From: Paenibacillus sonchi
Lineage (GTDB): Bacteria > Bacillota > Bacilli > Paenibacillales > Paenibacillaceae
DNA: 64,000 nt
Assembly: GCF_016772475.1 (NCBI RefSeq)
Contig: NZ_CP068595.1
Span: 3,844,001-3,908,000, forward strand
Direction: 5' to 3'
This document shows positions 9,478-17,329 of the stretch, piece by piece (the stretch's first letter is position 1; every line of letters begins with the position of its first letter). Below the pieces are notes generated by a model. The model searched no databases. It was not told where the DNA came from and saw only the letters and a program-made list of their open reading frames with translations. Both the position numbers and the translations under genes were made by a program.

Positions 9478-12400
9478 TTATTGCAGGTTGATGATATTGC
9501 TGATAATGACAGCGGCTTGCGCACGGTTGGCAATACCTTTTGGCGCAAAGGTGCTAACGGTCATGCCTTTCACAATGCCTTCCTGGGTAAGCAGCGCTAC
9601 TGCGTTTTTACCGTAGGAGGCAATGCTCGATTTGTCTTTGAAGTTCGCAAGCGCAGCATCGGCATTGGTAACCGATTTGCCTTTGAACCTCGTCAGTGCG
9701 TTCGCGGCGATGATCGCCATCTCTTCCCGCGTGATGGAGCGTTTCGGCTCGAACTTCCCGTTGCCTACACCGTTGATCAGGCCATTGCTGACACCGGCAG
9801 CAATATAGCTGTAGGACCAATCCGCAGCAGATACGTCACTAAAAGTTGCCGAAGCATTCTCTGTCTGAAGGTCAAAGGCACGGACAATCATCGTGATGAA
9901 TTCGGCACGGGTTACCTCTTTGAGCGGTGCGAACGCATTGCCGCCAACGCCGTTAAGGATACCTTTCGCCGTCAATTCTTCGATAGCAGATACTGCCCAT
10001 GCTACTCTGCCCAGGTCTGTGAAGTGGACCCCCGGAGCTGGTGCAGCTGTTGCGGTTGGCTGCGGTGCAGCCGGAGCTCCGGTTGGTGCCGGTGTTGCGG
10101 TTGGCGCTGGTGTTGCGGTTGCAGCAGGTGCACCTGAACCCGGATTCGACGGTGAAGCCGGTTCAGGCTCAAGTGCACCGTTATCCATGCCGTCTGCTTC
10201 CGTAGCTGCCGGAGACGATGCATAGATCGCATTCGCCAGCAATCTGAACTGGTTCTGCGGATGATATTTGTTCAGCAGATCGTTTGCGAACAAGGTTACA
10301 TGGACGTTATCCTTCTGGTAATTCAGGGCCAGAACCTGACCTTTTGCCGTATCGCTGTTTGGCCACCAGCCTGCTTTGAAGAAATCTTCGCCTGTTCCGT
10401 ATTTCGCCAGTACTTCAGCACCTTCCGGCACAGCTGTGATATAAGCGGCGGATACGGTATACAGGTATTCGTTGTCTGCATAAGGAGCTGTAATTACGCT
10501 GTCCTGTGAGACGGTTGCTTTGAACAAGCCCTCATGTGCTGACGGGTTATTAGATTTGTTGACCGGATTGGAGTAATCCAGGCCCGGCAAAATTTTCAGG
10601 GATTTAATACTGCCCAGCATCGTACGCCCATATCCGATGAACGGTTTACCGCCGGCAATCAGGCTGGTGCCCGCATTGACCAGCACATCAGCCGCAGCCG
10701 TATCGGTAGTCACCTTGAATCCAAGATCAGCCAGGATGAATGAAGGTGCTCCGGCAATGCCTACGTTCGCCGGCTTGAGCAGCTTGCCTGTCTTGTCCGC
10801 TGATGCGCTGAACGGCACAAGGTCCAAGAGATATTTGGACGCTACAGTTTTCAGGTTCGATCTGGAGACCAGGAAGCTGCCCTTTTCATAGCCGGGTCCG
10901 CCGTTCGAGAGCAGGGTTACCGCTTTTTTGTTCGCAAGCAATTCGTTAACCGCTTTGATCGCATCATTGTTGCTGTTGCGGATGACATAATTTTGCTCAA
11001 ACCGGTATTGATTCAGATCTGTCGTTGGAATGGCGATGCTGCTGACTTGCCGGGTCTTGCCGGTGAATGCGCCGGCTGTACGGCTGATGTACCGGTCAAA
11101 TCCGCGCATGTCGGCAAAATTCTGCACAGTGTCGGAATACATTTCATTGAAGTCGGATACGTCCAGCCCGTCATACAGAACCAGGTTGGCGTAGCCGCGT
11201 TTGGCCTGATGCATGTTCACTACATAGGTTCCTGACGGATAAGTGACTCCATCTACAGTTACTGGCGTAGTAGTCTGCTCTACCTTCACTCCGTTGCGAA
11301 GCAGGTATTGCACCATTTTGTACGTTTCCAGTTCGTTCTTTTGCAGATCCTTGGCTACTGGAAGCACATAATATTCAGGGAAAAAGTTCGTTGCTTCCGT
11401 TGCACGCTTACGGCCGATGGATTCATATTTCGCATTTACCAAATACTTGTCGACCTCTTTGTGGTCTTCATTGTTCATGCCGCGTTTGAAGATTTCCAGC
11501 TGGTTCAGGAACAGCTTTTCTTTGTTATTCTGCACATAATGGGTAGCAGCCAGTGCTGCATAGTAGAAAGCATCCAGAGAATCCTCGTTCAGCTCCGGCA
11601 CCTCAATGGTGTGTCCAAGCGCCCCTTGGTGCATCGCATAAACTGCGGTGTAAGCCGGCGAAGCATCATCCCATCCGGTCGCATTGCCGTAAGGATTGCT
11701 ATAATTCGGATCATTTTTCAGCTTCTCGGCTTCCAGATAAGGAATATGGTACGCATTGTATTTGGTATTAGCGATTCCGGCATTCCCCATAGCTGTAGCC
11801 TGTTCAAGCATATTGTCCAGAACCAGATCGTATTCGATGTTCGGATCATGCGGCGGTGTGCAGGGCTCAATCAGGAAGCCGCTCACGAAACCGTGCATAT
11901 CCAGGAAGCTCAGCGGTGTCCATTTGGCGATTTGCGCTGTAACTGCCTGAGTCTCCGGTTGTGTCTGGTAGGAGTTGTCGCGGTTCGGGTCTAGCAGCGT
12001 TGAAGTTGCACGCGTGTTGAGCGCACGGCCATCCGGGTTCTCCACATAATCAAGCAGGAAAATCACGTTGTCCAGCGCCTTGTCGATATCCAGTGCCACC
12101 GGAACAACATTGCCTTTGGCGTCGGTGGTATCATAGTTTACGATTTTCTGGGTCATCAGCGTATCCAAAAACTTAATAATTACATCTACACCATTGGCTT
12201 CATCCGCATGGATGTTGTTCAGCCAGATCGGCACTTTATAATTTTGCAGCTGGCCGTTTTTGATCATCTCCTGCAATGCAGCAGGGTCATTGTTCATCAG
12301 CGGCAGCGTTTCGTTCAAATATTGGTCTACGGACGCTTTGTCCTTGGCTACGATGGAGAAGTGGATCGCCCGTCCTTGCGTGGACGTTCCGATCTGCTGA

Positions 12401-13068
12401 TACTCCACATAACGGCCGTATTTATTGTTGCTGTCAGCGGTGATTCTATCAATCGCCGGTTTGATCTCATCATATGTATGATAGGTATCATAAGGGTTCA
12501 GCTTCACTTGCTGCTGTACCAGCACATGACTGTCAGGAGCGGTTGCCGTCAGGTTGTATGTACCTGCAAGCTTCACATATTCGGCGCGGATGCCGCTAAT
12601 CGACAGATTGACGCCGAAAGGCATATCGAAGTATACCAGAGCCGTTACCGTAGAAGGTGAAGCAGGCTCATAGCTTACTTTTATGAAGGGATCTCCTGTA
12701 TACGCTCTAACACTGGAAGCATTGTTCCATTTTTTCCACTGTGCCAGCGGCTTCATCTCTTCCGCCGTTCTGCCAAAGTTCCAGGTAAGCTGGTCTGCTG
12801 TTACACCCTCAGGAAGGGCCAGTGTAATAGGCAGTGTTCTGGCCTCGGTCATCGAGGCTTGGTAGACTTCTGTGGATACTGTAGGTGCAGCCGGTTGATA
12901 GACTTCTGCGGTAACCGTAGACGAAGCGCCGGAAGCTGCAGATGCGGGGGCGGTCTGAACTTGCGGCTGTGCCTCAGCTGCAACTTCACCGGCATAGGCT
13001 GCCGGAAGGATTCCGGACAACGTCAGGGTTAACGCGATTAATAAGGATAATAATTTCTTAGACATCAT
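9478..13068 (-). CDS. Secreted SLH-anchored M14 family zinc carboxypeptidase
   Basis: A 1196-aa cell-surface metallopeptidase. A signal peptide (MMSKKLLSLLIALTLTLSG to AYA) is followed by a beta-rich N-terminal region. The M14 domain spans about 190-600, with zinc ligands His and Glu in IHADEANG (near residue 285), a His in the FLDMHG/PPHDPN region, and a general-base candidate Glu in HTIEVPELNEDS. Residues about 600-950 form an additional alpha/beta region (ADVLVNAGTSLIAGGKPFIGYG). A Pro/Ala/Thr linker (about 960-1011) leads to three SLH domains (1016-1196) that should bind pyruvylated secondary cell-wall polymer. GGGAGG lies three bases before the first ATG and six before the second, so translation may start at 13065. 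It probably trims peptides outside the cell. The substrate is unknown. Confidence 0.9.
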   Translation of the reverse strand: MMSKKLLSLLIALTLTLSGILPAAYAGEVAAEAQPQVQTAPASAASGASSTVTAEVYQPAAPTVSTEVYQASMTEARTLPITLALPEGVTADQLTWNFGRTAEEMKPLAQWKKWNNASSVRAYTGDPFIKVSYEPASPSTVTALVYFDMPFGVNLSISGIRAEYVKLAGTYNLTATAPDSHVLVQQQVKLNPYDTYHTYDEIKPAIDRITADSNNKYGRYVEYQQIGTSTQGRAIHFSIVAKDKASVDQYLNETLPLMNNDPAALQEMIKNGQLQNYKVPIWLNNIHADEANGVDVIIKFLDTLMTQKIVNYDTTDAKGNVVPVALDIDKALDNVIFLLDYVENPDGRALNTRATSTLLDPNRDNSYQTQPETQAVTAQIAKWTPLSFLDMHGFVSGFLIEPCTPPHDPNIEYDLVLDNMLEQATAMGNAGIANTKYNAYHIPYLEAEKLKNDPNYSNPYGNATGWDDASPAYTAVYAMHQGALGHTIEVPELNEDSLDAFYYAALAATHYVQNNKEKLFLNQLEIFKRGMNNEDHKEVDKYLVNAKYESIGRKRATEATNFFPEYYVLPVAKDLQKNELETYKMVQYLLRNGVKVEQTTTPVTVDGVTYPSGTYVVNMHQAKRGYANLVLYDGLDVSDFNEMYSDTVQNFADMRGFDRYISRTAGAFTGKTRQVSSIAIPTTDLNQYRFEQNYVIRNSNNDAIKAVNELLANKKAVTLLSNGGPGYEKGSFLVSRSNLKTVASKYLLDLVPFSASADKTGKLLKPANVGIAGAPSFILADLGFKVTTDTAAADVLVNAGTSLIAGGKPFIGYGRTMLGSIKSLKILPGLDYSNPVNKSNNPSAHEGLFKATVSQDSVITAPYADNEYLYTVSAAYITAVPEGAEVLAKYGTGEDFFKAGWWPNSDTAKGQVLALNYQKDNVHVTLFANDLLNKYHPQNQFRLLANAIYASSPAATEADGMDNGALEPEPASPSNPGSGAPAATATPAPTATPAPTGAPAAPQPTATAAPAPGVHFTDLGRVAWAVSAIEELTAKGILNGVGGNAFAPLKEVTRAEFITMIVRAFDLQTENASATFSDVSAADWSYSYIAAGVSNGLINGVGNGKFEPKRSITREEMAIIAANALTRFKGKSVTNADAALANFKDKSSIASYGKNAVALLTQEGIVKGMTVSTFAPKGIANRAQAAVIISNIINLQ

Positions 13069-13302
13069 TTACCTCCCAAGTTCTCTCGCAGTGAATTAAT
13101 ATACATAAATATTTTTTAATATACATTTGAACAATATAATATAGCATTTTATTCAAAAGCGGAAGCTTTTTCATAGATTAGATCCAAAAAATATATTCTC
13201 TCATCGGGTTGCGTCCATTACCGGGAGCAGGAACACAAAAAAATGTCACGCAACAGACGGCTCAAGTGTTATACCTGTATTGACAGCAGAAAGGAGACAG
13301 TT

Positions 13303-13860
13303 GTGGATTCTATAGAAGAGAAGATAAAGCGGATACAAGCGGGAGAGGTCTATCTTTTTTCAGAGGTTATCAGACTCTACCAGCAACGGATTTATGTCTA
13401 CTGCTTTCGTTTGCTGAACAGCAGGGAAGAGGCGGAGGATGCGGTTCAGGACATCTTCATTAAGGCTTACCAGAACATCTGGGACTTCAAACTGCAGGTT
13501 AATTTTACCTCGTGGCTCTATAGGGTGTCCTATCATCATTGCTTAAATCAACTGCGGCGGCAAAAGTTCCAGAATCAGCTGCGAAGGCTGCTCAGACCGG
13601 ATGTAACGGCTAAGAGTGCTGAACAAGTGGTAGAAAACCGGCTGTTCAGCGAATCTGTCGCCGCAGCTCTGCAGAAGCTCAGCATCGAGGAACGGAATCT
13701 GGTGATTTTGCGCATTTTTGAAGATAAATCATTTGCGGAGATTGCTGAAATTCTGGGTAAAAGTACGGTTACAGTAAGGAAACGCTACGAGCGGACAAGG
13801 AGCAAGCTGAGAGAATCCATTGTGAGGAGGGAGAAGCAGTTATGTGCAAGGACGAATTGA
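13303..13860 (+). CDS. ECF-type RNA polymerase sigma factor
   Basis: A 185-aa extracytoplasmic-function sigma factor. Region 2 includes VYCFRLLNSREEAEDAVQDIFIKAYQ and the FTSWLYRVSYHHCLNQLRR segment. Region 4 runs from LQKLSIEERNLVILRIFEDKSFAEIAEILGKS to the recognition helix TVTVRKRYERTRSKLRE. The GTG at 13303 is preferred because AAGGAG lies six bases upstream. An in-frame ATG at 13243 has no site and would add 20 residues. The next gene overlaps its 3' end by 19 bases, the usual sigma/anti-sigma arrangement. The regulon is unknown, and the promoter should lie in the AT-rich 13080-13240 gap. Confidence 0.9.
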   Translation: MDSIEEKIKRIQAGEVYLFSEVIRLYQQRIYVYCFRLLNSREEAEDAVQDIFIKAYQNIWDFKLQVNFTSWLYRVSYHHCLNQLRRQKFQNQLRRLLRPDVTAKSAEQVVENRLFSESVAAALQKLSIEERNLVILRIFEDKSFAEIAEILGKSTVTVRKRYERTRSKLRESIVRREKQLCARTN

Positions 13861-14974
13861 CTTCCGAAGAGTTGTTTCTGAAGGAGGGGGATCATTCTGA
13901 CCAGCTTCCGCTGGTTGATGTTCATGATTCTGTAATGGAAGCCATCGGACTTGGCAATGACCGCCTTATGATGGAGCATGCATCTCAGCTGCAGGCGGGG
14001 AACACCCCCGATATTATGCAGAGTATGGAGCCGGTAGTCGAGGCAGAGCGATACCGCAAGCGAACGATGAGGCGGCATGCGGGGAGATGGGCAGCGGTGC
14101 TGATCCTGATTGCCTTGCTCGGAGGCGGCTACTCCTTATTTGTCGAAGGCCCTGGGCAAGCCGCCAAATTCCAGTATGAAGTACTGCCCTACCAGCCGCT
14201 TGTGGTAGCGGAGGAAGGGGGGAGGTGGCAAGATCCAACAAACCAATACACCTTTCGGAGGAAAAAGCTCCCCAGAGGCAGGAAAGCAAAGAAGAAAGGC
14301 TGTTTCAGGAAAAATATTCAGAGGCATACAAGGCTGTAGAGAAATTGCTGCTGCCCGGGGAGTTCGCTTCATATGTGCTCAGACAGGAGAAGGCTGGGGG
14401 TGAGCCTCCCATGATTGGCGTTGTTAACCGCATGATGTTATTTAAGGACTATTCCAGCTATGTTGCCAAGGCGAAGAAGTACAAAGCGCCGAATTTGAAA
14501 CAGCCGGAGTATATGCCGGAAGGGTACGTTTTTGACCAGGCGGTGATTCAACCTTATTTTGAGATCAAAGAGAAGGAGTTGCTGGCCCTGAGCGGTGGAA
14601 TCAAGCTGGAAGGCGGCTACCGGGTCTCCTGGAGAAAAGAGCCTCTGGGTAGCATTAATTTTGATAACTCCGGGTTGAGTTACAAAAAAGGTCAGACTAT
14701 AGTGAATATTTCGGTCAAACGCCTCAAGGAAAAAACCGGAATCATAGAAAGCTTGTTGTGGACCAAAAATACAATCATGGAGAACATTCTGGTCAACGGA
14801 ACCCAACTGATTTATATGGATCACTCCAAAAACGGGGAAGTAAAATTGGGTTATAAATACAAACTTGTCTGGGCGGACCCGGAAAACAATATGTTATACA
14901 ATTTGACTACCACGCCGGAGTCTTCCTTGACTAAAGAGGAGGTTATCCGAATTGCTGCCGGTATGATGAACTAA
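13842..14974 (+). CDS. Membrane anti-sigma factor with DUF4367-like domain (frameshifted as read)
   Basis: Likely antagonist of the upstream sigma factor. Residues 1 to about 75 are cytoplasmic and should hold the sigma, although no HxxxCxxC zinc motif is visible. One transmembrane helix (WAAVLILIALLGGGYSLFV) is followed by an extracytoplasmic part carrying a DUF4367-like region (YMPEGYVFDQAVIQPYFEI to the C terminus). As read, the frame breaks in a G6 run at 14217-14222. One extra G joins the ATG frame to the frame ending at 14974. The overlap with the sigma gene indicates translational coupling. Sensing would occur outside the membrane, but the signal cannot be told from sequence. Confidence 0.8.
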
Positions 14975-15065
14975 GCATTCCCCGCAGTTACGGCCATACC
15001 CCGCAATGTAAAACTAAAGTTCAGCCTATATAGATTGACCGGATATATTTCAAAAAGGCAAAAAG

Positions 15066-15088
15066 AGAGCCTGCCATGCGCAGGCTCT
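15066..15088. terminator. Bidirectional terminator
   Basis: A 9-bp stem (AGAGCCTGC with GCAGGCTCT, loop CATGC) flanked by A-rich and T-rich sequence sits between the convergent anti-sigma and beta-propeller genes. Confidence 0.8.
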
Positions 15089-15104
15089 TTGTTGTGGCCC
15101 CTCT

Positions 15105-16457
15105 TTATTTCAGGGAAGCTGGCAGCTTGATCCCATGCAGCATGCCGCCTGATTGAACCAACAGCATGCCGCCAGTCTTCAGCAGCGGAGCAAATTCAGG
15201 TGATCCGGTGCGGACGGTAAATACGGGTTTTGAGCTTATGAGGTCATAGGCATGCAGCAGTCCGTCGGACTGTCCGACATAGACCCCTTTCCCGAATATA
15301 GCCGCTTGTACTGTATTATTCTCTCCCTGATCGAAGCGTGCATATTGTCCGTTAGCCAGCTTCATGGCAATCAGGCCATGGCTGTGCTCATCGGTGAAAT
15401 AGATCCGGTCCTGGTGCACAAGGTTCAGCGGATTCCGCTGATCATAGCTTTCCTGTGCCCATTTCTTCACCGGCTCTGCGCCGGACACATAGTTCCAGAA
15501 ATCGTATAGAACCAGGCGCTGACCCTGGTGAATGTACAGATCGTTCCCGTTAAGGAAGGCAGAGCTATAGGAGCCGCCCCCGTGATACACTCCGTCAGTT
15601 GCCGCCTTGTCTGTCCAGCTGTAAGTTCGTTCCCCCTTGAGTGCTCCGGTACGGAGATTGAAGGCGGCGATTTGGATTTTTCGGTTCACCGGATCATCGT
15701 CCAGCATGAATAACTCACGCTCTGAATAGAGAATGCCATCCTTGATGGCCAGCGGAGCCAGCTGCCTGGAAGCCTCCCACAGCTTGGTGCCGGTCGTTTT
15801 ATCGTAGACGGCTACCAGGGACACGGTTATTGCGCCGGATACGGCATAATTTCTAACGACAACCCCCTCCGCCTCAAGCGCTTTTGATCCATAATAGTAA
15901 TTGTTCGGATCTTCGGCAATCCGCCATTTGATCTTGCCGGTTGCCGCGTCTACCGCAGCCATTTTTTGTCCTTGGGTCACATACACCGTTCCCCCGGTTA
16001 CCGTAATGCTGTCCGCAGTTCCGTAGCCTAGTGCAGCGGACCAAACTTTGCTTCCATTGTCCTCTTTGACCTTGTAGAGCGCACCCGAAGTGGTCATTCC
16101 GTAAATGGCGCCGTTGCTGTACACCATCCGCTGAGCCAGCTGGCTGCCGTATTCCCACAGCTTGGCGCCGCTTGCTGCTTTCAATGCGGCCAGCTTGCCG
16201 TTTGGCTGCAACATAAATACCTTGCCGTTCTCTGCGACAGCTGTCACCGGCTCCAGGTTATTTACCACCTTGGGCTTAGCAACCGACAGGGACCAGGCAG
16301 GTTGTACCACCGGTGCCTCCACCTGCTGATAATACGGATTTCTTATGCTTACTGCTGCTTCTTCTGCCTGGGCTGTCCCTCCGCCTACTCCGAGCGGCAG
16401 CATCAGTGCAGCACAGATGGCACCGCTGAGAGTTTTGAAAATTTGTCCCTTTCCCAT
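15105..16457 (-). CDS. Secreted PQQ-like beta-propeller repeat protein
   Basis: A 450-aa exported protein. The signal peptide ends near GGGTAQAEEA. Repeated blades carry the tryptophan-docking pattern of PQQ/BamB-like propellers, for example LKAASGAKLWEYGS, VKEDNGSKVWSAALG, VDAATGKIKWRIAED and YDKTTGTKLWEASRQ. There is no enzymatic PQQ-binding triad I can identify, so a structural or ligand-binding role is more likely than dehydrogenase activity. AAGGAGG lies just upstream of the ATG. It stands alone between a terminator and an intergenic repeat array, so its neighbours do not suggest a function. Confidence 0.85.
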   Translation of the reverse strand: MGKGQIFKTLSGAICAALMLPLGVGGGTAQAEEAAVSIRNPYYQQVEAPVVQPAWSLSVAKPKVVNNLEPVTAVAENGKVFMLQPNGKLAALKAASGAKLWEYGSQLAQRMVYSNGAIYGMTTSGALYKVKEDNGSKVWSAALGYGTADSITVTGGTVYVTQGQKMAAVDAATGKIKWRIAEDPNNYYYGSKALEAEGVVVRNYAVSGAITVSLVAVYDKTTGTKLWEASRQLAPLAIKDGILYSERELFMLDDDPVNRKIQIAAFNLRTGALKGERTYSWTDKAATDGVYHGGGSYSSAFLNGNDLYIHQGQRLVLYDFWNYVSGAEPVKKWAQESYDQRNPLNLVHQDRIYFTDEHSHGLIAMKLANGQYARFDQGENNTVQAAIFGKGVYVGQSDGLLHAYDLISSKPVFTVRTGSPEFAPLLKTGGMLLVQSGGMLHGIKLPASLK

Positions 16458-16593
16458 TTCGAATCCTCCTTCTCTAAGTTGTAACCAGAGCGCTTATTCT
16501 GGAACCTCTACTATATAGACTCATTGTTTGTAAAAAAGTTACATCTGGCCTGCTAAGGATTTAGGAAATGGCAGCCTGCCGTCGGGTTTGCTG

Positions 16594-16780
16594 GGAAACA
16601 ACGGCAGGAGTGCCGTTGTTGAAGAGCCGCCGGCTGATTTGCCCGGAAACAACGGCAGAAGTGCCGTTGTTGAAGAGCCGCCGGCTGATTTACCCGGAAA
16701 CAACGGCAGAAGTGCCGTTGTTGGAGCGTCGCCGGCTGATTTGCCCGGAAACAACGGCAGAAGTGCCGTTGTTGAAGAAC
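16594..16780. repeat. Four 51-bp tandem repeats, each with a perfect 10-bp hairpin
   Basis: Units start at 16594, 16645, 16696 and 16747, and the last is partial. Each holds AACAACGGCA, a GAAG or GGAG tetraloop, then TGCCGTTGTT, a perfect inverted repeat, followed by a 24-base connector ending in GATTTGCCC. Differences between units are few (for example GGAGCGTCG for GAAGAGCCG in unit 3), so the array is young. Open frames on both strands through it are a by-product of a period divisible by three. Only a degenerate GCCTGCCGTCGGG-like flank precedes it. Confidence 0.9.
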
Positions 16781-17187
16781 CGTTCTTGTTCTGGCGTAGA
16801 AATTAGGCTGCGGGAGCCAACTGGAGCCATGCGCCATGAAGCGACCGCCTGACCAGGGGGAGCATGGACATTGGAACCACTTCTGAAGCGGAAATGAAGG
16901 AGAGGCCAGGTGAATGCAAGTGACGGGTTGCGGACGAATAAAACAAGAGCCGGTGGTGACGGATAGCAGACCCATAAAACAAAAGGTGGCTGTACTGTAA
17001 GCCAAACGGGAAGCAGGACGGTCTCGGTTATGGGTTACGGTGACGGACCGGGCAAGCTCACGCTTACCACCAATCAGATGCCTACCACCAATTGCTGCTT
17101 ACCGGCATGCTATGCTTACCGCCAATCTGATGCGGCGTCCCTTCAATTCCGGCTGCCACATCGGTCCTTTGGATACCGTTATGGCTG
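16781..17187. other. Intergenic stretch without recognised genes
   Basis: I see no supportable gene. From about 17055 to 17130 short words such as GCTTACC(A/G)CCAAT recur three times, giving a degenerate direct repeat. Short frames here lack ribosome binding sites and family features. Confidence 0.6.
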
Positions 17188-17235
17188 AAAAAAATGGCCT
17201 CCTGCTCCACATTATTGTGGAAGCAGGGGGCCATT
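17188..17235 (-). terminator. Terminator of the alpha-galactosidase transcript
   Basis: The stem 17193-17210 with 17217-17235 (GTGG core, loop ATTATT, small bulges) is flanked by A7 at 17188-17194, which is a U-run on the minus strand. It lies about 95 bases beyond the glycosidase stop. Confidence 0.82.
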
Positions 17236-17329
17236 ATCGGGTTGTGTTTAACCTGGAGGGCGAACATTCATGATAGAGGGCAGTCCCTTGCGGACATGCC
17301 CTCTGCCGCTGAATGCACGAAGCGCCGGA

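Noticed and set aside
9481..12660. Several plus-strand frames inside the M14 peptidase gene
   Set aside because: They are antisense shadows of a well-supported gene with domains along its length.
16594..16780. CRISPR array
   Set aside because: Repeats are contiguous with no variable spacers and no cas genes are present.
16568..16852. Repetitive proteins on both strands over the 51-bp array
   Set aside because: The period is a multiple of three, so every frame stays open; there is no ribosome binding site, and the DNA hairpin symmetry explains the sequence better.
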